Assembly (NCBI RefSeq): GCF_046602855.1
Contig: NZ_JBKINJ010000001.1
Coordinates: forward strand, 1,426,001-1,490,000
Length of the DNA stretch: 64,000 bases
Direction: 5' to 3'
Source of the DNA: Gracilimonas sp046602855
Lineage (GTDB): Bacteria; Bacteroidota; Rhodothermia; Balneolales; Balneolaceae
The notes beneath the pieces are model-generated. The model was not told the origin of the DNA, ran no database searches, and saw only the letters and a list, made by a program, of their open reading frames with translations. Below, one piece after another: positions 33,589 to 40,737 of this stretch (positions are counted from its first letter, which is position 1; every line of letters starts with the position of its first letter). The translations under genes were made by a program, and so were the position numbers.

Positions 33589-35895
33589 ATGAACAATGAA
33601 AAAAGTCTGCTCTTTGGGCAGGACGATGAAGAGAATATAGTCTCCATAGAACGCATGTCCGATCGTGAGTATGTTGAAATATTTACCCGTGACGGTAATG
33701 AAGTCAACTCCCGACGTATCCGAACCCCGTTGTTTGGTTTCGTTAACTCCCGACAGGACGCACTCAGGAAACTAAGTAAAGACGATGCTCGTGTTACCCC
33801 TTTAATGGGAGACTTACATTACGATCGTATGATCGAGACCTACAACACGAAGCTTCTGTACAATTTGAAATACAACGCAGACCGTGTTGAGATACCGACA
33901 ATGTATCACCAATACTTTATCCAATCCGGCAAGACCTTGTTTAAGGGAATGGGATTTGAAGACCACCGTGCGTTGGTGTTCGACATTGAGACTATCACAA
34001 CAGATGGTTACGATTTTCCTAACGCTCTGCGTGACGGTGATGAAGTGGTTGTCATTGCGATGTACGACTCTACCGGATGGTGGAGAGTAATACACGGTGT
34101 CGACTATAGCGAAGAAGAAATTCTCCGTGAGTTCATCAATGAAGTACAACGTCGTGATCCTGACGTAATCGTTGGTCACAACGTTTTCAATTTTGACCTT
34201 CCGTATGTTGATGACCGGTGCAAAAAGTACGGTATAGAATTGGCTCTTGGGCGTAATGGTTCAACACCATACACCTACGACACTTCAATGAGATTGGCCG
34301 ATAAGGATCGGGCCTATACAAATTATAGCATCTACGGACGTCATGTAGTAGATACAGAACTTTTGGCCAGACAAGCCGATGTAGTAAAACGTAAATACGA
34401 AAACTACGGACTCAAGTATCTCGCTAAAGAACTTGACGTGGCTACTGAATCACGTACCTATGTAGAAGGGTCTGAAATCTCAGACACTTGGAAAACTGAT
34501 CCGTACAAGATCATAGCCTACGCTTTGGATGATGGCCTCGAAACTATGGGCCTATACAAAGGCTTCGGTCAATCGGCGTTTTATTCCACACAGTTCATTC
34601 CAATGGGATACCAAGACGTATTTCGTTTAGGGTCCGGCGGAAAGATCAATAACCTGTTCATGCGTTATTACATGATGAACGGACACTCCATCCCCTACCC
34701 TGACAATGAACGTAGTATCACAGGTGGCTATGCGGATGTGTTTAAGTATGGGTTTTTTGATCAGCATTTAGTGTATGCCGACGTCGCGTCCCTTTATCCG
34801 TCACTGGCTACCTATTTGAAGATTCAGCCCCAGAGTGACATTCTCAAACTGTATAAACGACTCGTTCTCTTACTCAAAGCATTACGGTACGAAGTGAAGG
34901 CGAAAGCCAAAGACACTGGAAAAGAGATGTACAAATCTCAGGACGGTGCGTTCAAAATTCTACTCAATACTTTGAGTTATGGTTACCTGTCGTGGAATCG
35001 TGGATTCTTTAACGATTACGAAGAAGCCGAGAGAATCACTGAAGGTGGTCAAGAAATTCTTAAAGAGATGATCGACCAAACAAAAGAATGGGGTGGTGTC
35101 CCGATTAAATGTGACACCGACGGGATGCTTACTTCTGTCCCTCAATTGTTCGAGGATGCAGACGAATATTGTAAGACCCTTTCCGAAACGTTTGACGATC
35201 TGATCGCTATCGATAACGACGGTGAGTACGAACGTGGGATCATCATTGATAAAAAATCTTACGCTCTCGTAGAGAAAGGTGAAGTAGAACCTAAGATCAA
35301 AGGACAAACGATTCGTGGTAGAAACATCGAACCATTTGGTAGAGAATTAATCATCAAGATTATCAACATCACTGTCGGAAACACAGAGGATGTAGCAAAA
35401 ACAACTGAACAAAAAATACAACGAATTAAGGAGGAATATGACGCTTACCGAGAAAGCATAATAAACAAGACCATCGATCCAGAGATGATCAAGAGTGTTG
35501 GAAACATCAAAGAAGACCTCGACGATTACTTACACAGGGTAGAGATGGGAGCCGGTAACGGTGGTAGAAATGCAGACGCGCCTTACGAACTCGCGTTAGA
35601 ATCCGATCGTCAATACGAAGTCGGAGATACGATTATTTATTACGTGAAAGAACCGCCACGAGTTTGGATGAGCTTTCGCAATAAAAAGAAGAAAAGAAAA
35701 ATAAAACTCAAAAAGTATGAGTCCGCCAATTTTCTCGCGGAATACGACAACGACCTTGACCCCGAATATTATTTGGATCGTCTCGATAGTTGTGTCAAAA
35801 AATTCTTGCCTGTTTTCGGCGAAGACTTATGCGAACAATTAAACATTAAAATTTACTCAAAAGACCAAGAAAAGGTAGACCGATATGCATATTAA
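33589..35895 (+). CDS. Phage family-B DNA polymerase
   Basis: This 768-aa polymerase has a proofreading domain (ExoI FDIET at 131-135, ExoII VGHNVFNFDLPYVDDR near 195, ExoIII YALDD near 311) and a polymerase domain (motif A DVASLYPS at 398-405, motif B KILLNTLSYG at 456-465, motif C CDTDG at 508-512, and KKSY near 555). All metal-binding Asp residues are present, so both activities should be intact. Only about 50 residues separate motifs A and B, too few for the TPR2 insertion of protein-primed enzymes. With a primase in the same operon, RNA- or DNA-primed synthesis is likely. It overlaps the SSB gene by 11 nt. Confidence 0.95.
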   Translation: MNNEKSLLFGQDDEENIVSIERMSDREYVEIFTRDGNEVNSRRIRTPLFGFVNSRQDALRKLSKDDARVTPLMGDLHYDRMIETYNTKLLYNLKYNADRVEIPTMYHQYFIQSGKTLFKGMGFEDHRALVFDIETITTDGYDFPNALRDGDEVVVIAMYDSTGWWRVIHGVDYSEEEILREFINEVQRRDPDVIVGHNVFNFDLPYVDDRCKKYGIELALGRNGSTPYTYDTSMRLADKDRAYTNYSIYGRHVVDTELLARQADVVKRKYENYGLKYLAKELDVATESRTYVEGSEISDTWKTDPYKIIAYALDDGLETMGLYKGFGQSAFYSTQFIPMGYQDVFRLGSGGKINNLFMRYYMMNGHSIPYPDNERSITGGYADVFKYGFFDQHLVYADVASLYPSLATYLKIQPQSDILKLYKRLVLLLKALRYEVKAKAKDTGKEMYKSQDGAFKILLNTLSYGYLSWNRGFFNDYEEAERITEGGQEILKEMIDQTKEWGGVPIKCDTDGMLTSVPQLFEDADEYCKTLSETFDDLIAIDNDGEYERGIIIDKKSYALVEKGEVEPKIKGQTIRGRNIEPFGRELIIKIINITVGNTEDVAKTTEQKIQRIKEEYDAYRESIINKTIDPEMIKSVGNIKEDLDDYLHRVEMGAGNGGRNADAPYELALESDRQYEVGDTIIYYVKEPPRVWMSFRNKKKKRKIKLKKYESANFLAEYDNDLDPEYYLDRLDSCVKKFLPVFGEDLCEQLNIKIYSKDQEKVDRYAY

Positions 35896-36280
35896 TGACT
35901 TAGAAGGAATAGAAGACGTAAGAAAAAGTGGCCTCCAAATGTACATGTTCCGTGGGACATTAGGTAAGGACCCTGAAGAAATCGAAACACGCGGAAAAAC
36001 AATGGTGAAAATCGCCGTTGGTGTTGATCATAACGTACCTGTGAAGGACGACAATGGTGACATTATTGATTGGGAACACGAAGGAACAAGCTGGTTCAAC
36101 ATGATCGCTTTCGGTGATATGGCTGAAGAGCTACTGTACTTCGAAAAAGGTGAAAGCATTCAGGTCACTGACGGTCTCGTGAAACAACGTAAGTGGGAAG
36201 ACGATGACGGAGACGTTCATTACGACTTCAACTTCATCATCAACGACTTCGAAGAGTACGTACCTCAAAACAAAGATTAA
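35885..36280 (+). CDS. ssb: Single-stranded DNA-binding protein (OB fold)
   Basis: This 131-aa SSB-like protein has strand pattern YMFRGTLGKDPEEIET, a KIAVGVDHN strand, the W-F-containing SWFNMIAFGDMAEEL, EKGESIQVTDGLVKQRKW, and an acidic end (FEEYVPQNKD). It protects single strands and would partner the polymerase, whose gene end it overlaps. The canonical short amphipathic SSB tail is replaced by a longer acidic one. Some OB-fold length is missing compared with E. coli SSB, which is common in phage. Confidence 0.8.
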   Translation: MHINDLEGIEDVRKSGLQMYMFRGTLGKDPEEIETRGKTMVKIAVGVDHNVPVKDDNGDIIDWEHEGTSWFNMIAFGDMAEELLYFEKGESIQVTDGLVKQRKWEDDDGDVHYDFNFIINDFEEYVPQNKD

Positions 36281-36285
36281 TTAAT

Positions 36286-36301
36286 GCCCCCTTCGGGGGG
36301 C
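36286..36301. terminator. GC-rich UUCG hairpin after ssb
   Basis: GCCCCC, loop TTCG, GGGGGC is a very stable tetraloop hairpin 5 nt past the ssb stop. No T-run follows on the plus strand, so it may stabilise the 3' end or attenuate rather than fully terminate. Confidence 0.55.
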
Positions 36302-36307
36302 CTTATA

Positions 36308-36316
36308 AACCTCCAA
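36308..36316 (+). promoter_or_regulatory. Start-proximal AACCTCCAA motif
   Basis: AACCTCCAA followed by CACCT, ending 5 nt before the ATG at 36,322. Confidence 0.6.
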
Positions 36317-36321
36317 CACCT

Positions 36322-36591
36322 ATGTTCAAAAATCTTATAGATAGACTATACAAAGCCAACCCGCAATACGACTCCATCGTGACCCAATACGGAAACGATA
36401 ACGGAGAATGGACCGTGAAATTCTTAGCCGAACAAGAAGGCGTAGGAGTCACTATTCAGTATCCATTAGTGTCCCTTGCGGATGACGAAGAAGACGACAC
36501 TCCAAATTCAGATTATTTGGAAATGCACCTCACTTTCGAGCGTGTCGACTCAGACATCAAAAAACAAATAAGAAACCAACTATATAAATGA
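36322..36591 (+). CDS. Hypothetical small phage protein
   Basis: This 89-aa acidic protein is of unknown family. It has an alpha-helical N-terminus (FKNLIDRLYKANPQYDS), beta strands in the middle (EWTVKFLAEQEGVGVTIQY), and an acidic DDEEDDTPNSD loop. There is no membrane segment. It overlaps the HNH-like gene by 4 nt (ATGA). Its place between ssb and a nuclease suggests a DNA-metabolism accessory. Confidence 0.7.
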   Translation: MFKNLIDRLYKANPQYDSIVTQYGNDNGEWTVKFLAEQEGVGVTIQYPLVSLADDEEDDTPNSDYLEMHLTFERVDSDIKKQIRNQLYK

Positions 36592-37469
36592 ACGAATTAG
36601 AAGAACGGACAGAAATACAAATACCCGTCGAATTCGATAATGAAGAAGTGAACGAACTCACAGAGTTTATTCTGGAGTACAATCATGACTACAAAAACCA
36701 CATGAACAAAGTCGAGAAACACATGTGGGGAGCCTTTGAATCCAAATGGTCGCTCGGTGAGCAACTGTGGATTTACGAAAATATAATCTTAGACGAATTC
36801 GAATACTGGAAAGACTATGCAGAAGCCATCGATGTCCACCCTACCCTCTTATCTCGCGCCAAGAATGGATATGAACACTTACGCGACCGAGGTGCTGAAA
36901 CGTGGGAAGACGTCGAAGACTTGCTCAAACAGAAAAGCATCCGGCCAACCGTCAAAAACTTCGAGCGTATCGGCGGACTTCTCGACGCCCCTGAAGAGAC
37001 CGAATCTTTCGAAGACTACACAGAGCGAGACCAACGAAGATTGGAAGAACTCTATGCGGAAGCTGAAGACATTCTTACGCGAAACGAGAATCCAAACCGA
37101 AATGAACCTGTGGCAGACATTGTTACAGACGCCGAACATCTCTCCGAGTATCTTGAAGAGATCAAGGATAAGGTCAAACGTCAGAACCCGTACCACATCG
37201 AATGGCGGAGTGGAACTTATCTTGACTTCATCCGTGGTTTTGGACGCGATCTAATCACCGGAGAACCTTGTGAACGCTGTGAAGCGCACCACACCGACCC
37301 CAACAACCAGACCGGTAATTATGGTACAAAAGTAGCTGATTGGGCGACCATACCAGTAAGTCAAGGTACTCACCACAAAATTACCAATGGTGAGATTGTC
37401 CCTACCCCAGAACAAATTCTTAAAGCACAGACAAAATGTTTAGCTACGTTTTTAATGACTGCGCTATGA
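36588..37469 (+). CDS. HNH-like nuclease / DUF968-like protein
   Basis: This 293-aa protein has a helical N-terminal 200 residues and a C-terminal zinc/HNH-like module: GEPCERCEAHHTDPN (228-238), then DWATIPVSQGTHHKITNG (251-268). The paired Cys and the HH pairs match HNH-type phage nucleases and DUF968 proteins, which act on recombination or replication intermediates such as Holliday junctions. The middle residues 70-120 look like a helix-turn-helix (AEAIDVHPTLLSRAKNGYEHL). It may be a structure-specific nuclease; substrate not determined. Confidence 0.65.
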   Translation: MNELEERTEIQIPVEFDNEEVNELTEFILEYNHDYKNHMNKVEKHMWGAFESKWSLGEQLWIYENIILDEFEYWKDYAEAIDVHPTLLSRAKNGYEHLRDRGAETWEDVEDLLKQKSIRPTVKNFERIGGLLDAPEETESFEDYTERDQRRLEELYAEAEDILTRNENPNRNEPVADIVTDAEHLSEYLEEIKDKVKRQNPYHIEWRSGTYLDFIRGFGRDLITGEPCERCEAHHTDPNNQTGNYGTKVADWATIPVSQGTHHKITNGEIVPTPEQILKAQTKCLATFLMTAL

Positions 37470-37762
37470 GAAAATTAAACGACTCATCTACACTCGACCT
37501 TAACCCGAAACCTGACGATGAGAAAACGTTGAAATGGATATTGGCTACACTCGTGGCCTTTATCCTTCTTCGTGCTTTCGCGTCATGTTCAACCTCCACA
37601 CCCAAAAATTATGAACCAAGAAACGATAGAAACAGAATTTCTACCACCTTCTCCAGTGAAGCGGACAGAACCCAACACACACTTCAAGGACCAGTTTGGT
37701 CCAAAGATCACCTCACCGAACCAACTTTTATTTTTCCCAAAAAGAGCGATTATTTCCGATAA
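37466..37762 (+). CDS. Small membrane protein overlapping the next gene out of frame
   Basis: I take the ATG at 37,466 (ATGA overlap with the nuclease stop), giving about 98 residues. A hydrophobic helix WILATLVAFILLRAFASC lies at about 24-41 and ends in Cys, like a lipoprotein or a thin anchor. The last 50 codons overlap the following gene in another frame (37,611-37,762). Long embedded overlaps are known for spanin pairs, but nothing else here looks like lysis. The extent of the C-terminus is uncertain. Confidence 0.5.
   Translation: MRKLNDSSTLDLNPKPDDEKTLKWILATLVAFILLRAFASCSTSTPKNYEPRNDRNRISTTFSSEADRTQHTLQGPVWSKDHLTEPTFIFPKKSDYFR
37591..37599 (+). promoter_or_regulatory. Start-proximal AACCTCCAC motif
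   Basis: AACCTCCAC followed by ACCCAAAAATT, ending 11 nt before the ATG at 37,611. It supports that ATG over the upstream one at 37,572. Confidence 0.55.
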
Positions 37763-38117
37763 GGTTGGCTGGTGTCGTAACACCCCCCGTCCTGTCGGCT
37801 GGGTACAGAACATGCAATTCCGCAACGTAGCTAACGCTATCAACACAGGTATCTACCTGTACCTACCCAAAGAAGTGGAACAACATCTTGTCATTTGTGA
37901 TCCATTCGACATGCCGGAAATTACTCTCCATTTCGATCGGATTAAAGACAATGGTCACGTTCAATATCTGTTCTGGGATTCACTGGACGATTTCGATCAT
38001 ATACGTGATATGAAATTTGATCAGTATTTAAACTGTCTACCCGACGGTCATGAGTTCGAAGACACATTTGTCGCTCTCGCAAAATCAATGTTAAAAGAAA
38101 CCTCCAATACCCAATGA
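37611..38117 (+). CDS. Hypothetical phage protein
   Basis: The ATG at 37,611 is preferred because the phage motif precedes it; the result is about 168 residues. The family is not recognised. The C-terminal part is alpha/beta (GIYLYLPKEVEQHLVICD, DHIRDMKFDQYLNCL). No membrane segment or signal is present. Its final codons (ETSNTQ) themselves contain the AACCTCCAA motif that serves the next gene, and its stop overlaps the recombinase start by 4 nt. Confidence 0.75.
   Translation: MNQETIETEFLPPSPVKRTEPNTHFKDQFGPKITSPNQLLFFPKRAIISDKVGWCRNTPRPVGWVQNMQFRNVANAINTGIYLYLPKEVEQHLVICDPFDMPEITLHFDRIKDNGHVQYLFWDSLDDFDHIRDMKFDQYLNCLPDGHEFEDTFVALAKSMLKETSNTQ
38099..38107 (+). promoter_or_regulatory. Start-proximal AACCTCCAA motif inside coding sequence
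   Basis: AACCTCCAA followed by TACCCA, ending 6 nt before ATG 38,114. It is embedded in the last codons of the upstream gene. Confidence 0.6.
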
Positions 38118-39046
38118 AAACAAACGAAATAGTAGAGGGTGGAAGATTCACCCCAGAATTTTATCTCGACTCAGGGTCGATCCTTGTTAACCAACAACTC
38201 AATAGTAATGGTTGGCCAGCCGGATCAATGATCCATTTATATTCATCACAGGAAGGTAGCTTCAAAACCTCTCTTGCCCTACACGGAATGATCAACGCTC
38301 AGGATCGCGGTATGCGTGTCGGGTTTGTTGATGCGGAGAAATCCTTAGACGTAGAATGGGCCAAATCAATGGGCCTCTCTGACGATCCCGACCTATGGGT
38401 CTATTCAATGCCTGAAGACGGCGAGACTGCCCTTCAACACACCGAAACGATGATCGAAGACTACGGCTGTAAAGTGGTTGTACTTGATTCGGTAGATGCG
38501 TCCCAACCTTCCAAATACCACGAAGAAGAATACGGTGATGCTGTGATGATGGTCCACGCCAAACTTATGAATAAATTCGCCCGTCGTATCTCAGGTGTTC
38601 TTAAAAACAACCAAGCTATCTGCTTCGCCATTAATCAAATGCGTACAGCCGGTGGTAACGGAATGAGTTACAACAAACCGTCAGGTGGTAAGGGTCTCCC
38701 TTTCTACTCTGCTTTGAATATGGAAATGCGCCGGAATACCTCTCCTTCCAACTTGGTAGGTGCAATGGACATTCCCCTTCTTTTCCGTATCCGACGATCC
38801 AAGATCGGACGGTCCTTCCGTGACATCGAAACAATCGGCAGACAAGGCGTTGGCATTGACCGATCCGGTGAACTTGTACAACTGGCCTTGAATGTAGACT
38901 TCCTACAACGCGCCGGTAGTTGGTACAAAGGCAAGAAGAACGAAGACGGAAAACGAGAAACTGTGGGTCAACATATCGATCTGGCCCGTGAATATGTAAA
39001 AGAACACGAACAAGAAATCTTGGAGTTGGCCAATGCTCAGTCTTGA
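38114..39046 (+). CDS. UvsX/RecA-like recombinase ATPase
   Basis: This 310-aa RecA-superfamily protein has a Walker A variant SSQEGSFKTS (44-53, like the UvsX form), a catalytic Glu in FVDAEKSLD (E76), Walker B VVVLDSVDA (122-130), and a Gly-rich L2-like loop (INQMRTAGGNG and KPSGGKG near 175-195). It would coat single-stranded DNA and drive strand exchange in phage recombination-dependent replication. It is shorter than host RecA and lacks its C-terminal domain. It overlaps the next gene by 14 nt. Confidence 0.88.
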   Translation: MKTNEIVEGGRFTPEFYLDSGSILVNQQLNSNGWPAGSMIHLYSSQEGSFKTSLALHGMINAQDRGMRVGFVDAEKSLDVEWAKSMGLSDDPDLWVYSMPEDGETALQHTETMIEDYGCKVVVLDSVDASQPSKYHEEEYGDAVMMVHAKLMNKFARRISGVLKNNQAICFAINQMRTAGGNGMSYNKPSGGKGLPFYSALNMEMRRNTSPSNLVGAMDIPLLFRIRRSKIGRSFRDIETIGRQGVGIDRSGELVQLALNVDFLQRAGSWYKGKKNEDGKRETVGQHIDLAREYVKEHEQEILELANAQS

Positions 39047-39329
39047 ACAAATCGGTGCAATTCTGTACAAACATGATCTTATGATCACGGAAGAAACGTT
39101 TGAAGACCAAAGTACAAGAACCTTCGAACACCGGCTTTCGGTGACCCCAATCGATAATGATCATATTGGAATGTTTAAAAATACCACAATTCCGATGATC
39201 AAAGCCCCTAACGAATCCCATTTACAACTTGTCATTCATCAAGCAAAGAAAGAATTCAAACACGATTTGTTTGAGTGTATGGCGAAGGGGATCAAAAACG
39301 AATTCGAACCTCTAATACCCAATCAATGA
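39033..39329 (+). CDS. Hypothetical small phage protein
   Basis: This 98-aa protein is of unknown family, mixed alpha/beta (LSLEQIGAILYKHDLMI, HLQLVIHQAKKEF), soluble. It starts within the recombinase 3' end. Its last codons (EPLIPNQ) carry the AACCTCTAA form of the phage motif for the next gene. It may work with the recombinase, judging only by position. Confidence 0.7.
   Translation: MLSLEQIGAILYKHDLMITEETFEDQSTRTFEHRLSVTPIDNDHIGMFKNTTIPMIKAPNESHLQLVIHQAKKEFKHDLFECMAKGIKNEFEPLIPNQ
39307..39315 (+). promoter_or_regulatory. Start-proximal AACCTCTAA motif inside coding sequence
   Basis: AACCTCTAA followed by TACCCAATCA, ending 10 nt before the ATG at 39,326. One base differs from the consensus; it is embedded in another frame than the 38,099 site. 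Confidence 0.5.
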
Positions 39330-39634
39330 AACTAATAACGATTGAGAATAAAATATCGGGTCAAACCTACGTCGGAACTGAACCATCGAAAGGTGGTCGG
39401 ACTCTGGCGAAGTTTTTTGACCTGTTCGTACAAAACCCAAATATGTGTCCTGAACTCACCGAAGACATCAAGTTCCTCGGAAAGAAAAAGTTTGACGTGT
39501 CTCTCGTAGATACTAACGACAGTGGTGAGTCGATCGCACTGCAACAAAAAGAACTGATCGATGAACTTGGAGATGGGGCCTACAACGAGCCTCACCTATA
39601 CAACGTGTATTTCAAAACGGTGTTTCATGATTGA
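39326..39634 (+). CDS. GIY-YIG-like small protein (degenerate)
   Basis: The ATG at 39,326 (102 residues) is chosen because it follows the phage motif. The N-terminus KLITIENKISGQTYVGTE resembles the first strands of GIY-YIG nucleases, where GQTYVG stands for the YIG turn, and a Glu in QQKELIDELGD could be the metal ligand. The first GIY Tyr and the usual Arg are not evident, so catalysis is doubtful. It overlaps the next gene by 8 nt. It may equally be an unrelated small fold. Confidence 0.4.
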   Translation: MKLITIENKISGQTYVGTEPSKGGRTLAKFFDLFVQNPNMCPELTEDIKFLGKKKFDVSLVDTNDSGESIALQQKELIDELGDGAYNEPHLYNVYFKTVFHD

Positions 39635-40067
39635 AACTTTAGGAGAAGACAATATACGGTCACTGAAAAGGGCCTTTGTCAGACGTAAAGAAGCAGTGTC
39701 AACACGAATCAAGACTATCATCAATGAGTATGAAATGGAGTTGTCAAAGGCGTCCAATTTAACGGAACGTAAGTATACATCATTTCAGATTTCTTACTAC
39801 CTCCGCAACCCTAAAGAAACCCCAATGTGGAAACTCCTTGAAGTCTTAACATTAATCAGATCAGGTTTGAGTAAACAGTTCAAAGACAGAAAAGTAAAAT
39901 ACATCCTACACCCTACTTGGATAAGAGATAAGTTCGGCGAACCAATCTTCGTCAACGGGTCCCAAGTAGCAAATCTCCACGGCGTTTCGTTAGACGAATG
40001 CATTCTTAAAAGATTCGCAAGTGATAAGCAATGGGTAGAATGTGAACATTTAAAAATGAAGAAATGA
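39627..40067 (+). CDS. Hypothetical phage protein
   Basis: The ATG at 39,627 overlaps the previous stop; about 146 residues. It is basic and helical (RSLKRAFVRRKEAVSTRIKT, YEMELSKASNLTERKYTS), with a conserved-looking HPTWIRDKFGEPIFVNG segment. No family recognised. The basic N-terminal half may bind nucleic acid. Confidence 0.7.
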   Translation: MIETLGEDNIRSLKRAFVRRKEAVSTRIKTIINEYEMELSKASNLTERKYTSFQISYYLRNPKETPMWKLLEVLTLIRSGLSKQFKDRKVKYILHPTWIRDKFGEPIFVNGSQVANLHGVSLDECILKRFASDKQWVECEHLKMKK

Positions 40068-40070
40068 CCT

Positions 40071-40397
40071 ATGACAAACAGACAACTAACCGTTCTGGTC
40101 GGAACCCTCGCAACCATCCCAGACGTGAACCAACACATCATCAAACACGTTTACGGAAGGATGATCACCGGAGAAGACATTCAATTTCGGACGATGCTCG
40201 ACCACAAGGCGGACAATGCCATTGTAAACCAACCCCCTACGGACCTGTTGACTATGCTCAACGACTTCCAACCGATCCGAAACAAAACCCTGTCCATAAT
40301 CGTGGATGGGAAGACGATCGAGGAAGAGAAGAGAAAGGAGATGAAAGAAGCTCTGAACGAAACATTAACATCATTAGGACTCCCAAACTTTAAATAA
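40071..40397 (+). CDS. Hypothetical phage protein
   Basis: This 108-aa helical protein (LTVLVGTLATIPDVNQHII, TLSIIVDGKTIEEEKRKEM) is of unknown family. An overlapping frame from 40,064 is Arg/His-rich and improbable as protein, so I choose this one. It sits 3 nt from both neighbours. Confidence 0.7.
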   Translation: MTNRQLTVLVGTLATIPDVNQHIIKHVYGRMITGEDIQFRTMLDHKADNAIVNQPPTDLLTMLNDFQPIRNKTLSIIVDGKTIEEEKRKEMKEALNETLTSLGLPNFK

Positions 40398-40399
40398 CT

Positions 40400-40690
40400 A
40401 TGAAATTCACTCTTATATACGAAAGTTCCAACGGCGTGTCTGCCGAAAACTACGACAAAGACCACAACCGTTTCAGTGACGAACCCATTGAGTCTTTAGA
40501 GGACGCCAAACGATTCTGTAAAGACGCCATCGACTACTTCAATGGCTCGTTAAGGAGAGGGGAAACAGAACGTGAATACGTTGATTGTATCTATGGTAAC
40601 CACGCCAAAGTGATTAACATCACCGACCACAGGCTCGAAGAATTTGGACCTGTTTCAAAAGAAGAAGCTTACCAAAAACTTAAATCATAG
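40400..40690 (+). CDS. Hypothetical phage protein, last of the rightward operon
   Basis: This 96-aa acidic protein of mixed fold (KFTLIYESSNGVSAENYD, LEDAKRFCKDAIDYFNG) is not recognised. It ends 6 nt before the bidirectional terminator. Confidence 0.72.
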   Translation: MKFTLIYESSNGVSAENYDKDHNRFSDEPIESLEDAKRFCKDAIDYFNGSLRRGETEREYVDCIYGNHAKVINITDHRLEEFGPVSKEEAYQKLKS

Positions 40691-40727
40691 TAAAAAGGCC
40701 CCTTGCGGGGCCATTACTTTTTTTTGT
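40691..40727. terminator. Bidirectional terminator between phage gene blocks
   Basis: AAAAA precedes GGCCCC, loop TTGC, GGGGCC, followed by TTTTTTTT a few bases on. The flanking A- and T-runs would stop transcription from both sides, separating the replication operon from the giant late gene. Confidence 0.88.
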
Positions 40728-40737
40728 CTATACTTTT

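Noticed and set aside
40064..40393. Arg/His-rich plus-strand frame overlapping 40,071-40,397
   Set aside because: Composition (many Arg, His, Pro and few hydrophobics) is unlike a folded protein; the +1 frame gives a normal helical protein.
30287..40690. Integrase, repressor or anti-CRISPR among the small left-block genes
   Set aside because: None shows a tyrosine or serine recombinase motif or a clear repressor domain; calling any of them so would be guesswork.
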